DNA of 64,000 nucleotides, from NCBI RefSeq assembly GCF_000220395.1, contig NW_004085876.1, positions 1 through 64,000 of the forward strand. Reading direction: 5' to 3'. Position 1 is the stretch's first letter. The number at the start of each line of letters is the position of its first letter. A program made the position numbers and the translations under genes. This stretch comes from Ichthyophthirius multifiliis. Its lineage: Eukaryota; Ciliophora; Oligohymenophorea; Hymenostomatida. A model generated the notes under the pieces. That model was not told where the DNA came from. It saw only the letters and a list, made by a program, of their open reading frames with translations, and did not search any database. Shown here piece after piece: positions 42,492 to 55,873 of the stretch.

Positions 42492-43795
42492 ATGAGAATA
42501 GAATTTATTTTGAAAGGATAAAAAGTATATGAAGGTGATTGTTCTGTCCAAAAAACTTAAGATGTTTAATTATTACAAGATGATCTATTATTAAATCCAG
42601 TAAAAAATTTCAGGAATAAAAAATAAGTTAAATTTTCTCATAAAAATTAAGACAATAAAAAACAATTGCATAATTAAAGAGTATTATTTTTTTATTTATT
42701 ATAAAATGGATATTTTAACTATAATAATTTACTTTTAATTATTTTTATAATTAAAAAATAAGCAATCTTATTTATTTAAAGTTTTATATAAATATATTTA
42801 TTATAGGGTAAAAAAAGAAGAGGTGCTGCATTAGATGAAGATACAAACATAAAATTATATGTAAAATAATATGATATAATATAATATAAAATAAAAGACA
42901 AAAAAAATATATTAGACAGTTAACTTTAATTTTATCACATTTTTTTTAAGTTGAAAATATTATATTTAATTTTTTTTTTTTTTTTTATAAAAATTAATAA
43001 AGGCAAAAGATATATATTAGGATAAAAGAAAAAAGTAAAAAAAAAATGCAGATGATGAATCAGGAGTAGAATACGATTCACAAGCGAGTGAAGATGAATA
43101 AAAACTCCTTGAATTAGAGGGAGAATTAGAAATGGAATTAGCAAATATAGGAGTATTTATTTAAAAAAAAAAAAATATTTAAATATTTTTAAATTTAATA
43201 TAAGGATGAAGAAATGGATGAATTTGAAGATGAAGATTAATTATTGGATGAAAATGATTTAGAAAAGTAAAAACCGATTGCGAAAATATTAAACAATCCA
43301 AAATTAAAAGAAGCAGAAAATTTAAGCGAATTAAGTCTTTCAGAAAACCCTGTTTATTAAAAACTAACTTAAAGACAAAAGAATATTATTAAAAATACAG
43401 TTGCTAATTAATTTGGTGTAACTGATTAATAGTAGTAATAATAATAATAATAAGAATTATAATTGGAAGATAAAAAAAAGAAAAAAGACTTAACAGAAGA
43501 AGATTTGATTAAAAAATAAGAAAAAGAAGAGAAAAGAAGACTTTAAATGTAAAAGTAAATAGAAAATTTGAAAAAATAAACAGTCGATAAAATCCTTAAT
43601 GAAGCAGGTACTAAGTAAAAAAAACGTAAAGAAAGAGAATAACAAGAAACTAACCAAAGAACTCATTATCAATATAGATAATTACATCCTAATGAACCTA
43701 GAATCACTTATATTTCTAATTCTAATAAAGGAGAATTCATTTGTATTAATAAAAATATATACAATCCTTATTTAAATCCAGTTGTTTAATAATGA
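42492..43795 (+). CDS. INO80B/IES2-like protein (PAPA-1 region)
   Basis: Start ATG 42492, introns 42681-42806 (126 nt), 42861-43002 (142 nt) and 43153-43204 (52 nt), stop TGA 43793-43795; 327 residues, with all exons in phase. After an acidic middle (DDESGVEYDSQASEDEQ, DEEMDEFEDEDQLLDENDL) the C-terminal half follows the PAPA-1 pattern of INO80 subunit Ies2/INO80B: YQKLTQRQKNIIKN, then KKDLTEEDLIKKQEKEEKRR, LQMQKQIENLKKQTVDKIL, and near the end NEPRITYISNSNKGEFICI, where the family has a short beta motif ending P.I.Y....G. Ies2 activates the INO80 remodelling ATPase. A different K/E-rich nuclear protein is possible but the order of motifs is specific. Confidence 0.65.
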
Positions 43796-45687
43796 AGGAA
43801 AATAATTATTTATTAATTTTCATGTCAATTTTTTTTTGTTTCTGTTTTTGTTTAAATGTTAAAATTAACTTTTTGAATAATTAAATTATTCATAAAATAA
43901 TTATATATTTTCAATTTACTTTGATTTAAGATTTTAATCTTATAAATTTAGTTTTTGTATACCTTTTTGTTATTCTTCTTTCTCATAAAAAACTTTAATT
44001 TAAAATGAAATGAATAAATATATATTTTAAAGTAAGAATATAAATTTCTTTTTGATAAACAAATATTTAATTATAACCTATACTTCAAGAATGAACAAAT
44101 ATTTTATTTTCGATGTTTTATTAAAATAAATTGAATTAGGAAAATATCAATATTATTAATTTTTTTTTAAGGAATAGTTTACAAATTACTCATTAATAAT
44201 TCAGTTTTTGTAAAGTATTATCAATTAATTAAATACAAAATATTTTTTTTAATATAAAAAAATAAATAGAAAATAGATACCATTTTATAGTTTTCAATAT
44301 TTTTTATTATTTTAGAAAATATAATAAGTTTGTTTTATAAGTGACTAATTATAAGATGGAATTGGTCGAAAAAACTATATTGATTTTTGGTTAAATAATT
44401 ACAATATTAATTTTGACTTCTTGCTTAGTTACTAACATATATCAAATTATAATTGATGATTATAATAACATTTTTAAGATTAACATGTGTAATAAAATAA
44501 AACTAAATATTTAGTTTTAAAACTTTAACTAAATATAGATGGGGTATAGCAACTGAAATCTTCCAAAAATAAAGTTGACTTACTCAACATTATACTTGTA
44601 CTTGGTATGGTTTTTGGTAAATGAATGGGTATTTTAGTTTGCTATTTTACATAAATAATATGTTAATAAAAATATTTAATATGAGAAATGAAATTAAAAT
44701 TTATTATTTTTAATTATTTCTATCCCAATTATACTAATTGTTTTCAAATGAATACAATACGAAAAATTTATTTTAAATAATAAAAAGGATAAATGATATA
44801 AATAATAAGTAAAAAAAATAAGAATTTATAAATTAAAATTAATAAGTATTAATAAATTAAACAATACAATTGATTATTATAAAGTAAAAACGAAATTATT
44901 TTTTAGCTTTTAAAAATGATTTTTTTAATTATAACTAATTTATATATTTTTTTATAAATATTGGTATTATTATTTCCATATTTATTTTGCTTAAAAATAA
45001 TTAAAGTGAATATTATTAAAGAAAACCTGAACTAACAATAAAGAAAGTAAATAATATACTTTATTTGAAATTGATAATATCTTTTATTAACCAAAAAAAA
45101 TATATTAATAATTTTCTTAATATCTCTTAAGTTTTTATTATTTTTAATAAATAAAATAATATTTTTTTAATTATATATATTTACTTGTTAATAATTTTTT
45201 TTTTTTTATAATTATTTTTAATAACTCAATAAATGAGACAAGAATAAATGGACAATCGCATTTTTGTTCAATGAGTTTTTTAAAAGGAATTATGAGAAAA
45301 AAAAAAATTTACAAAGTAGTAATTATATTTTATTTTTTTTAAATAAAAAAACTTTCTTATAAAGTTGTATACAACTCCAATACTTAAATTAAGAAATTTC
45401 ATATCGTTAAAAGTAAAAAATTAAGAGATAAAACTCCATAAAAAATAAATGCAACATAAAGAAATAATTATTAGATTTACTTATTTTTTTTATTTTTTCT
45501 AAAATTACAAATAATGCATTTATTTTATTTATATAATAATAAAAAAATTTATATGTATCTTTAAAAAATTTAAATAAAAATTAAATTGAAAAAATTAAAA
45601 AAAGATATTGTATATACTATTTTTATTAAAAGTTAGTAAAATTATACATAAATTTAATATATGTTTAATTATTTTTTTGAAAAAAAG
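43796..45687. other. Intergenic between convergent genes
   Basis: The flanking genes converge, so no promoter is expected. At about 44356-44560 a short plus frame reads MELVEKTILIFGQIITILIL followed by TSCLVTNIYQ, suggestive of a membrane segment, but it ends quickly and has no partner exons that I can defend. The rest is plain A/T. Confidence 0.4.
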
Positions 45688-48600
45688 TCAATAAACATCA
45701 TCTTCATTATCACTTTACATTAAAATATATCGAACTTAATTAGCAATTTTTCTATTAATAATTATTTATTCAATATCTGCTAGTATTTTTTTATCTATAT
45801 AGAACTAACTCCAATCTAAAAAGTTTATACAATTAGCGATTCTACCTAATTTATAATAATATAAACCTTTATAAATTAAAACAATTTTATTCTCAACAAA
45901 AATAAGTAATCCATCTTATAACTAAATATATACACAATAACCATTATGCTTTTAATAGGCATGATAAATATCATTATGTACAATTTAGTTTTGGAAACAT
46001 AATTATCAGCCATTTATGTAGAGCAAATTAGACATAAAATTAGAGGAGATTCTTCCAATTAAGGAAAGTTTTATGAAATCTCACATTTTTTCCAGAATTG
46101 ATTTTTATAAAATTATTCGAAATTTTCATGGAGCATAGGAGAGAGAGTAAAAATTTTACTTTCTATATTTAAAAAATTAACATTTTTTTACTTACTAATA
46201 TCTATAAATAAAAATTAATATCTATGATCTATCTTATTAATAGCATAATCAAAGTTTAAATTAAAGTATTATATTCCTATAATAACTTCATAACTTTATA
46301 TCTCTTCTTCCAAATAAATATTACTAAATTTAATTTTATTAATATCAAATTCACATATTAATTAAAGGAAAACTACAACAACTCTAAAATAAACTAAACT
46401 TTCGATTTTTATTTATTCATTTTCTTATTCCCAAATTATTTTCATTTATTTTATTAAAATATCTTTTTCATATAACTTTGGATTCTATTCATTTTCTTTT
46501 TCAAATAATATTTTTAAAGTGTTTATAATTAGAATATCTTATAAAAATTGAATACATAAATTTATTGCTAATTTTTCATCAAAAACAAAGCATGTTTTGA
46601 ATATATTTTATATAAATTACATAATAAAAGTTATTGTTGTTTAATTGCTTCTTTGTTTTGAATTTTCGTATTATTATTAAATTTAATGAAGCATGTCTTG
46701 TTCAAATACTTAGATTATTTAATTTTGTAAATTTTCATATTAATATTATTATTATTCATTATAATATCCTTTTAATATTATTTTAATGTTTAAGTATAAA
46801 TTATTTAATAGATTAAAATCTTTATTCATATATGTCTCTATATTTTCTATTTTTATATTTTTACTAAAATAAAAAAGAAAAATATAATTTACATAGAAGT
46901 ACAACTTTTAAAAGTTATTACTAAAGTAAAGTATCAGATATTATGAAAATATTGAAATCTTAAAAGTTTTCATTTTCTATAAAAATTATTATTATTATTC
47001 GAAATAATAGCTAGAATAGATAAAAATTCTTCCAATCCTTAATAAATTTTATTATTTAATGTTTTGTATTAAGATTTAAGTAAACTTTTTAAAATACTTA
47101 ATATACTTTGTTAAAAATCATTTTATTTTCTATTTGTGAAAAAAGATTATTTATTAAATTCAAAATAATATTATATTTTAGGAATTTGTTCTAGTTCAAT
47201 TTTATTCAAATATTTATCTAAAATCATTATAAAAACATTAGTTAAAGATTTACATATAGTACAAAAAGTTTCCAATTGTCCAATATTTTCTTATCTATTA
47301 ATTGCTTTACGATTAATATATATATTTTAGATACCATTTTCATGGCATTTTTAATGTACAAAATGTAAGCAACTATTAATAGCATACTATTGGTTTTTTT
47401 CATTTTCGATTAGTTCTTCTGATATATTTAAATATTTATTTAAATTATCACATTATATGTATGAAGGATATACTTAAATTTCCTGATCATTTTTACAAAT
47501 TAAACACTCGGGAAATAATTCAAAAGAACTAGAAGAAGAAAAAACATTTAAAAGATTATTATTATTATTTTAGAAGTTTTTTTATTTATTAGTAAATTAT
47601 TATATAATTTATTATTATTATTTTAAGATTTATAATTTTTTCTTCTCTTTTTGACTAATTAAATCATTTGAAACATCTGTACTTTCATAACTTAAATTAA
47701 TTTATTATTTTTTTGGGGGAATAACGTTTTCAAGAATTTATTTTGGTTTTATAAAATTGGCTTTAACTAAATTATATTCAAAAATTTCTAAAGTTTAGAA
47801 AATTTCGCTTTTTTAGAAAAAAATAATTATTTCATTCAAAAAATCTTTTTAATTTAAAATAAGTTAATTGAATTAATCTTAAGTAATTTTCATTTTTAAC
47901 ATTTCGAAAATTATTTTAATCGAATAAATGATTATTTTAGAATTATTTTTTTAATAATTTTTTAAACAAATATTAAGTATTTTATATATGATTTCAGAAT
48001 TATTAATATTAGTTAAAAAGACATTCTTTTATTCCATATTTCCGAGTATAAATTCCATATTTTTTTCTTTTATTTTTTCCACAAATTCACAGTCTAAATT
48101 TGCATACATTTTCCATAAAAAAGGCTCGTATTTATTTCTGAATTTAATTTTAGTTTTAAACATTTTATTTTCACCCAAATCTGCGAATTTAAATATTATA
48201 TCAGGAATATTTTGAACGTCTAAAACTTTCATATGGCTTAATTTTTAACATAACTTATCAAAAGTTATTTCGTTTTGGAAAAAACAGCAGTTTATACATA
48301 TTGTGCTCAAGCTTTCTATTAGAAAATTTTGTTCTTTACAATCTTTGAAGCATTATTAAATATTATTTATTATATATAAGGGGTTTATGTGTATTTATAT
48401 TATTGTTTAAAGCATAAATTCATATTAAGATTCTGTTTTTGTTGAAATTTCATTAAAATTTATGTCTTATGTTATTGATTATAGAAAATCTTCTTCTGGA
48501 ATTAAAAATGAAAACATCTACAAATTTGAATATTCCCTAAATATAATTTTGTTTTTGTAATTGGAAATAAGTTTCCTTTGTTATTCTTTTAGGTTGCTTT

Positions 48601-49506
48601 CTTCCAATAAATAAAATTAATAAAGATCACTAAATATTTCGTTGCAAATATTACTTATTAATTTTATAAATGTACTTTGGCTAAGTCTTGAAATTTAGAG
48701 TATTTTTTATGTTAGTTATTCTCTAGTTTTTTCTATGTTTTTCTCATTTTCATATATAAATATGAAATAATTTACTATTAATATTCCCAAAATTCCCTTA
48801 TTTCCTTAATTCCATTATATTTGTGGTTATTATTATAACTAATTTACTCTTTTTTAGTGATTTTATTAATCTTTTTACTCAAAATCTATATCAAATTAAC
48901 ATTTTACAAAATAAAAATAAATCAAATTTTCGTAAATTTCGTTTCTATCTTTTTGTTTGTTTAAAGAATTTAAAAGTAATCGAGACAAATCAAAATTCAT
49001 TTCTTCTATTATTATTTATATGTCTTAATGAAAATAATCATTTTTTATTATTTGTAATTCTATTTACTTTTTACTAATTATTTATGTAAACCTTTAAGCT
49101 AAATTTAGGTCTATAATTATCTCACGTTTAAATATAAATATCATCAAATTATTTAAAACTTCATATTTTTTTAAATATTTTTCAAATTCTTTTTACATTA
49201 GTAAATTCTATACTTATTCAAAAACACTCATTATTGTTGTTATAAAGTTTACTTAAGCTATTAATACCTTTTTTTAAAATAAATTAATTTAAAATGTATT
49301 TTTTTTTATAATTCTACTTAAAAAATTTATGGGGCAATAAATTGTTTTAATAACTATAAAAGTAAATTATTATCAGTTTATAAAAAATCCTTAAGTATCT
49401 AAATATAAAATTTAGTTAATTTGAAAGCAAACGGTCTATATTTTAAACAATTAAATATTATTTCTTAAAAGAATTCAAAATCATTTTTTTTTTTAGCTAA
49501 TCTGAA

Positions 49507-49555
<49 letters not shown>

Positions 49556-50085
49556 TAATTCTTATTTTCTTTAATTAAAATAAAATATACAAGTAAATTT
49601 ATTCAATAATTGAAATTTATTTATTTTCGATTTTTTAATTTTTAAGATTAAAACTTTCTCCATTTTTAAATAAAGCCTCACTGCATTCAAAAGGATATTA
49701 TTTACTTAAATTGATAAATTCGTTTTTAAAATTTTCTTAGCTCTCTAAGCTTAAAATTTATTCAAAATTAAACAAATTTACGTATAAAGTTTCCAAAAAT
49801 TATATTTCATTCTTATTATTGCTTGTATTTATAGTTTTAATTACTATATTTTTTTGATGACATGGGCATTCTATTTTTTTATTATACATTTCGCTATCTC
49901 CACAACTACACCTTTCTGTAAAATCACTATTATCTGTTTATATAATTTTATGATCCTTATTGTTAACCATTTTCTAAACAATATTAACAAAAACATACAT
50001 ATATTTTAGGTACTTATATACTACAATCTAAACACAAATACATTACAGCCTTTGATTAAAGACATACTTAATAATTTTAGTTCAT
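45688..50085 (-). CDS. UBR-type E3 ubiquitin ligase (N-recognin family, UBR3-like)
   Basis: Start ATG 50083-50085, stop TGA 45688-45690, roughly 1450 residues. The N-terminus is directly a UBR box: VCLQSKAVMYLCLDCS, VCFCQYCLEN, a DHK histidine, ERCSCGDSEMYNKKIECPCH, giving most zinc ligands of the domain that binds destabilising N-terminal residues. Around 47230-47530 is a RING-H2: PECLICKND ... SCLHFVHQKCHEN ... FCTICKSLTN. The C-terminus has the family's cap region: ESPLILCLIC, then HNDIYHAYQKHNGYCVYIQL, VENKIVLIYKGLYYYKLGR. A one-base break occurs at 49970-49973 inside the UBR box; more may exist in the middle, which is hydrophobic, Asn/Leu-rich and poorly conserved, and which I did not resolve exon by exon. 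Domain order is decisive for the family. Confidence 0.8.
49509..49546. repeat. (TA)n dinucleotide run in the UBR gene region
   Basis: About 19 uninterrupted TA units within the span of the minus-strand UBR gene, probably inside an intron. Confidence 0.7.
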
Positions 50086-52486
50086 TTATTATTTCCTTTA
50101 ATTATTTTATTTATATATACAAAAAAAATATATATGAAATATTTAAATACATAATTTTATAACCAAATATTTTTAAATAATATATTTATTTAGGCTCTTT
50201 TATAAAATAAATAAATTATTTTTTATTATTTATTTTATATTTTTGCGAAAAAATAAAATTTGGTTACTATATTTAGTATAAAATTTTTAGAACTTAAATT
50301 AAAAGGTTCTTATGCAGTATTTGTTAAAAAAATAAAAATTTAATTAATAATATATAATAGGACTTAAAAGAAAAGTCGAAATGCAATTTTTTAAATAATA
50401 AACAAAAATTATCTTATTATTTAAAGAATAGATTTTAAAATAAATATAAAATTAAAATCATTTTAATATATTACAAATAAAAAAATAAAGTTTTAATAAT
50501 ATTTTAATATAAAACACTATTTTATAATTATTTCAATTGTATTACTAATATAATTTTTATAAAATACACAAACATTTAATTTCTATAAAAAGATAAACTT
50601 TTTAGATATAATTAACGAATGATACTTTAATAGATTATATTTTTAAAGCTTTTCTTTAGTATAAATTACTAATCTAAGTAATAAATACTAAAATAAAAAT
50701 AATAAAATAACATACTTTAGTATAAATAAAATAATAATAAAGAATATAAATAAATAAAAATAAACAATTAATATCCAAAAATTATCTTAACAAATAAATA
50801 TTAAATAAAAATAATGCTTTTACAAATTAAAATATAGAAAGAAATAAATAGTAGCAAAATTTATTCTTATTTAAAAAAATTGCGAGGAATTTGAAAATAA
50901 TAATAAAAAGAGTAATAGGCATAAGTATTTTAAAAATCTAAAAATTTAAATAATATATTAAGAAAAAGTATAATTTTTTTATGTAAATTAATACTAGCTT
51001 TGGCAAAAATAAGCTGATAAATAAATAAGTAAGAATAAAAATAATAGATAAATCTGATAAAGTCAAAAATAATCATTATTATTTTATTAATAAAATATTG
51101 TAAAAACTTTTAAATTATTATTATAAACTATTTTTTTTTATTTAATGCTGAATAACAATTATTAAAAATTATTTTATATTTATTATATATTAATTGTAAT
51201 TATTAATGTTTTTACTTAACTTCAATATAAATTAGAGTATATTTTTATACTCATTTGTCCATTATGGACATTTATTTCATTAAATGTCCATTATGGACAT
51301 TTATTTCATTAAATGCCCATTATGGACATTTATTTCATTAAATGCCCATTATGGACATTTATTTCATTAAATTGCATAATGCGAATTTCAACTGAAATAT
51401 GGATTATAGAAACGCTTGTAGGAGCGAATTACTATATTTTATCATCATAAAATTTATATTATTAATGGAAAAAAAATCATAAAATTATATATTATAGAGT
51501 ATTTTTTTTTTCCGAAATTATTAATTAAGTTAGTTTTCAGGAGACTAAATTAGTAAGGCATTTCAAATTTTAATGATAATATAAACAATAAACTGAAATT
51601 TATGGAAACAGTGGCTTTTATTTTTAAAGCTTGATTTCATTTAATAAAGAATATAGAATGATTGATTATTACATTGACAATGAAAATGCTATTTAAGCAG
51701 ATGATAATGAGAATTATATGTATTATACTAACAAATGAAATAGCTAAAAATGATAATAAGTAGCTGATTTATTTAAAAATTAAAAATAATAATAGAATTT
51801 ATATAAACTATTTGACTAAACTAGAAAATAATATAAATTAATACATTTGATCTTTATGAAATACATATTTAAATTATTTATTAAAACAAGAAAAAGCCAT
51901 TAATTAAATTCAAAAGATTAAAAATATACATCCAAAATTGTATTTATTATAATAAAAAACTACTATAAGACGTAATACTAAAAAATATATATAAAATTAA
52001 ATAAAAATAGTGTAAATTAATTTTTTATATTATTATTAATAATAATATAAAATATAGATTAATTAAAAAAATATGAAATATATTTATTTTATATTTTATT
52101 TTTTATATATAAGATATCTCAATACTATGTAATATATATAACATGATTTTATATCTTTAAGCTTTATAATACTTTAGTAAAATAAATAAGTCTGTAAAAC
52201 ATCCATTTAAATATTTATTAGAAAACAAATAAATCGACTTTGTTAATAAAGCATTTTATTATAAAATAATTTGCATGTATAAATTAAAAAAATATAAGAT
52301 TAAAATTAAAAAATAAAAATATTTATACATAATAAACATATTTTAAAATAAATAAATAAAAATTAAAAATTATTATAATAAGTATATTTTTTTACAAACA
52401 AAGAAAAAAAAAATATAAGCTTTTATATATTTTACTTTTTATTAATTAAAAAAACAAAAATAAAAATATTATTACAATATATAATT
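50086..52486. other. 2.4-kb intergenic region with a tandem palindromic repeat
   Basis: Includes the promoter side of the UBR gene and the 3' side of the ZIP gene. The tandem array at 51256-51371 is listed separately. A 26-codon frame at about 51659-51738 (MIDYYIDNENAIQADDNEN) is too short to defend. No other signal. Confidence 0.5.
51256..51371. repeat. Four tandem 29-bp units, each with a 15-bp palindrome
   Basis: Copies start at 51256, 51285, 51314 and 51343. Each unit begins TGTCCATTATGGACA (copies 3 and 4 have TGCCCATTATGGACA) followed by TTTATTTCATTAAA. The 7-bp arms TGTCCAT/ATGGACA are perfect complements around one base. Array is intergenic, ends before ATTGCATAATGCGAA, and is not CRISPR-like because there are no unique spacers. 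Confidence 0.95.
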
Positions 52487-53749
52487 TCATTCTAATAAAG
52501 CAACCTAATACATAATAAAAACCCCAGATAAAATTGCAGCAACAATTGAAAGGAAATTCAAAAAAGATTTATTTTATTTTAAAGAGTTTTTTATTTCAGG
52601 TAAGATAGTTGATAAACATGTATAAATAAAACATCCTGCAATAATAGAAAGCATTTCTTTTTTATATAATTCACCTGTTTTTAGACCTAATAAATTAAAT
52701 ATTAAATAATTTTTTTTTTTTTTATAACTACCTATAATTCCTCCAACAAGGGCTCCAAAGCTAGTAATAACTTAAGTTTAGAAAATTCTTGACAAACCAT
52801 AATTACGTTTAATAAGGAAAGCAAAATCACCAATTTCATGAGGTAATTCATGTATCATTATAACAAAAGTTGATGTTAATCCAAAATTAATATCTTTTTT
52901 TTAATTTTTTTTTTTTTTAATTATAATTAAATAAAATATAATATATTTACTTATAGTAAAAGCAGCTCCTAGAGCTAAACCATCAGTTAAATTATGTAAA
53001 AAATCACAAATTAAAAATGGTATTGCAGAATTTTATTCTTAATGGTTGTGATGATCACATTTTTTTTCAGCTTCAACTTTTATATTATTTTTGACGTTTT
53101 TTTCAGTATTTTCATGATTATGCTTTTGATTTTCTTCATCTGAACTAGAATTTAAAACCATAAATAAATAATCAAGGGTCAAAAGTAAAATAATTCCAAA
53201 AATAATCATTAATGGAGTTTATAAATTCTCTTAATCATGAGAATGGCCATGACCTTCATGTCCATTATGTTATTCTTCGAAAATATAAGGAATTATATGT
53301 AATAGAACATCACCTAGGATAGAACCAAATCCAAAACTTTAAAGAATATTTAAAAGCTTATAAGAAAAGTTATTTTTATCTCCTTATTATTAAAATATTT
53401 TTCCTAAAGCAGATAAAATTAAAAACACAGGAAGGGAAGGTAAAGACACTATCAAAACGCTAGTTATTACTTATTATTGTTTATTAGGAATATTTTTTTC
53501 GAAATATCTTTTAAATTAGTTAAATGATTTTTCTACAAATGTTAAAGGCGCGTGGACTGCATGACTTTCACTTTTATGATGATGGCCTTGTGAGCATTTA
53601 GAATGGTTATGATGTTCATGAACGTGATTGTGAATGCTAATTTGAGAATGGCTGTGTGCATGAGATGTATTAGTAGTATTTGAAGGTACTGGGTGTGCTA
53701 GAATTCCTAATAATAGTAATTATAGTATTATTATAGTTTATTTTTTCAT
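52487..53749 (-). CDS. ZIP-family zinc transporter (SLC39, ZIP7/KE4-like LIV-1 subfamily)
   Basis: Start ATG 53747-53749, introns 52894-52950 (57 nt) and 52687-52731 (45 nt), stop TGA 52487-52489; 386 residues. A signal peptide (MKKQTIIILQLLLLGILAH) precedes a histidine-rich luminal segment (HAHSHSQISIHNHVHEHHNH). Membrane helices follow, with a second His-rich loop (HNGHEGHGHSHD) and a cytosolic His/Glu-rich loop. The metal pathway is intact: FLICDFLHNLTDGLALGAAF in TM4 and IMIHELPHEIGDFAFLI in TM5, the HELPHEIGDF form being diagnostic for LIV-1 type ZIPs. These move zinc into the cytosol from outside or from ER/Golgi stores; ZIP7-like members sit in the ER/Golgi. All exons are clean. Confidence 0.95.
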
Positions 53750-55873
53750 TTCTTTTTATTATTTTTTTAGAGATATTTTGTTTGTATTTTTATTATTTAA
53801 AATTTTTATATTAATAAAATATATAATTTTTTTTTTATAAAAGATTAATTATATTGTATTTTATTTTTTAATAATATATAAATGAATACTTTTATATTTT
53901 TATTATTATTTTTTAACTTTTTTATATTTTTGTTTACTAAATATATTCAACTTACTATTTTATTTTGCATAATTTAATGATAAGTTTTTTTCTTTTTTCT
54001 ATTTTATTTAAACAAATTTACAAGATTAAGTAAAATAACATAATAATAGTTATTAATTAAAAAAAAAATATAATAAATAAAAATAATATAAATATCTTAA
54101 TATACAGGTAGTGTCGTAACGCAAAAATATTTGCAACACAAAAATTAAATAAAAATTTGAATTATATTATATTATAAAAATCAGTATAGATTATTAAAAA
54201 AAGCTGCTAAATATATTATTATATTTTCTGCTATTTATAATTCAACTTAACATAAGATTAAATATTAAATAGAATATCATTATTACAAATATTTTTACAT
54301 ACATTATATTATAAATATTTATTATTTATTTTTTAGTTAACGTAAATTAAAAGATATATATTTTTTTTTCTTATAAACCAAATTTTATTTTCAGAAATAT
54401 AAGATAATTTTTTAATTAAAATATAATTCTATTAAAAGTTTTTCTTTTAGTTTATAATAAACTTGAATAATATTAAAGTTAAAAATATATTGGGTTTAAA
54501 AATATATGCAATAATTTGAATCTAAATATTTATAAATATAGGAGATATGAGTTAAATATAAAATTAAAAGTAAAAATATTATTGAGTAACTTATAAATAT
54601 TAAGTTTTGCTATGATGTAATATATTATTATTAAAACTTTTTTTTTAAAAAATTAATATTACTTTAACAGCTCAATACTTATACACGGAATATATACTTA
54701 TTAATTTATATTATAAAATATAATAATTGTTTTTTAAAAAATTAAATAACGATATAAAAGAGAAATAAGATAATTAAATTTTGCAAAAAAAAATATTTTT
54801 GTTTAATAAAAATTATGTTGCTTAATTTTTTTAAGTAAATTTAGTTATAAAATTATATAGTAATTGATAATAATTTTAACTTTAAATTCTAATTATATAT
54901 AATGCTTAATAATTATTAAAATCAATGATATTTTATATTAATTAAAATTAAGATTTTTTAATAATTTTAATTATATATTTCTATAGCTTAAAAAGATATT
55001 TATTTAAAATAATTAAAATTCTTCTTAAGTAAAAATAATTGAATATTTTCATAGGTTTTTATAAAATGAAAATATATAGATAGGTTATTTGTGTTATATT
55101 AACAATTTATTTGATTCGTATCCTTCAATATTGATTTTAATAAAATATCAGTTTTACTTATATTTTGGCGTTAGCAACCTTATTTTATATAATTATTTAC
55201 AAATTTTATAAAATTAATTATAAAAATTATAATTGAAGTCTTTAATTTTTAAAAATAAGTTTTATTATAAAATATATTTTAATATTCATTGTAATTTAAA
55301 AAAAAAAAAAATTGATTATAATTTAATTTATATTTTAATATTTAAATTCAAAATAAAAAATGCGCAATTTAAAATTGAAGATAATTGAATAAATTTACTT
55401 TTATTTTTATTTAAAAGCAATTTATTATATTATTTAAATATATGAGAAAAAACAATAATTGTAATAATTAATTTTTCTTATGAAATTAATTGTATGTTAA
55501 TATAAAAAAGATATAATTAAAATAAATAAAAACAATTTTATTTTTTATATATTTAATTTTATATAGATTTATAAAATATTTATTATTAATAAGAAAAAGC
55601 AAATGATACTTTTAAAAATGGAGTGTTTTTTATAATTTTATTTATTAAATATATTTTATTTAAATATAAAAAATAAAAATAAAAATTATAATTTATTATT
55701 TATTATTTAAATTTGAAAATAAAATTGGTACCAAATCAACTATATTTTAATTAACTAAAAAAATCATATATGTAAAAAAAAAAATAATTATAAAAATAAT
55801 AATATAAATTAAATATACATAAAATTAAATTATAAAAAAATAAGCAAAAAAAAAAATTTACCATACTAATATT
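53750..55873. other. Divergent intergenic region, nothing recognised
   Basis: 2.1 kb between the divergent ZIP and LIN54-like genes. Both promoters should be here. I found no recognisable element, RNA gene or coding frame in the A/T background. Confidence 0.55.

Noticed and set aside
51256-51371. CRISPR array
   Set aside because: Repeats are contiguous with no unique spacers, and the genome is eukaryotic.
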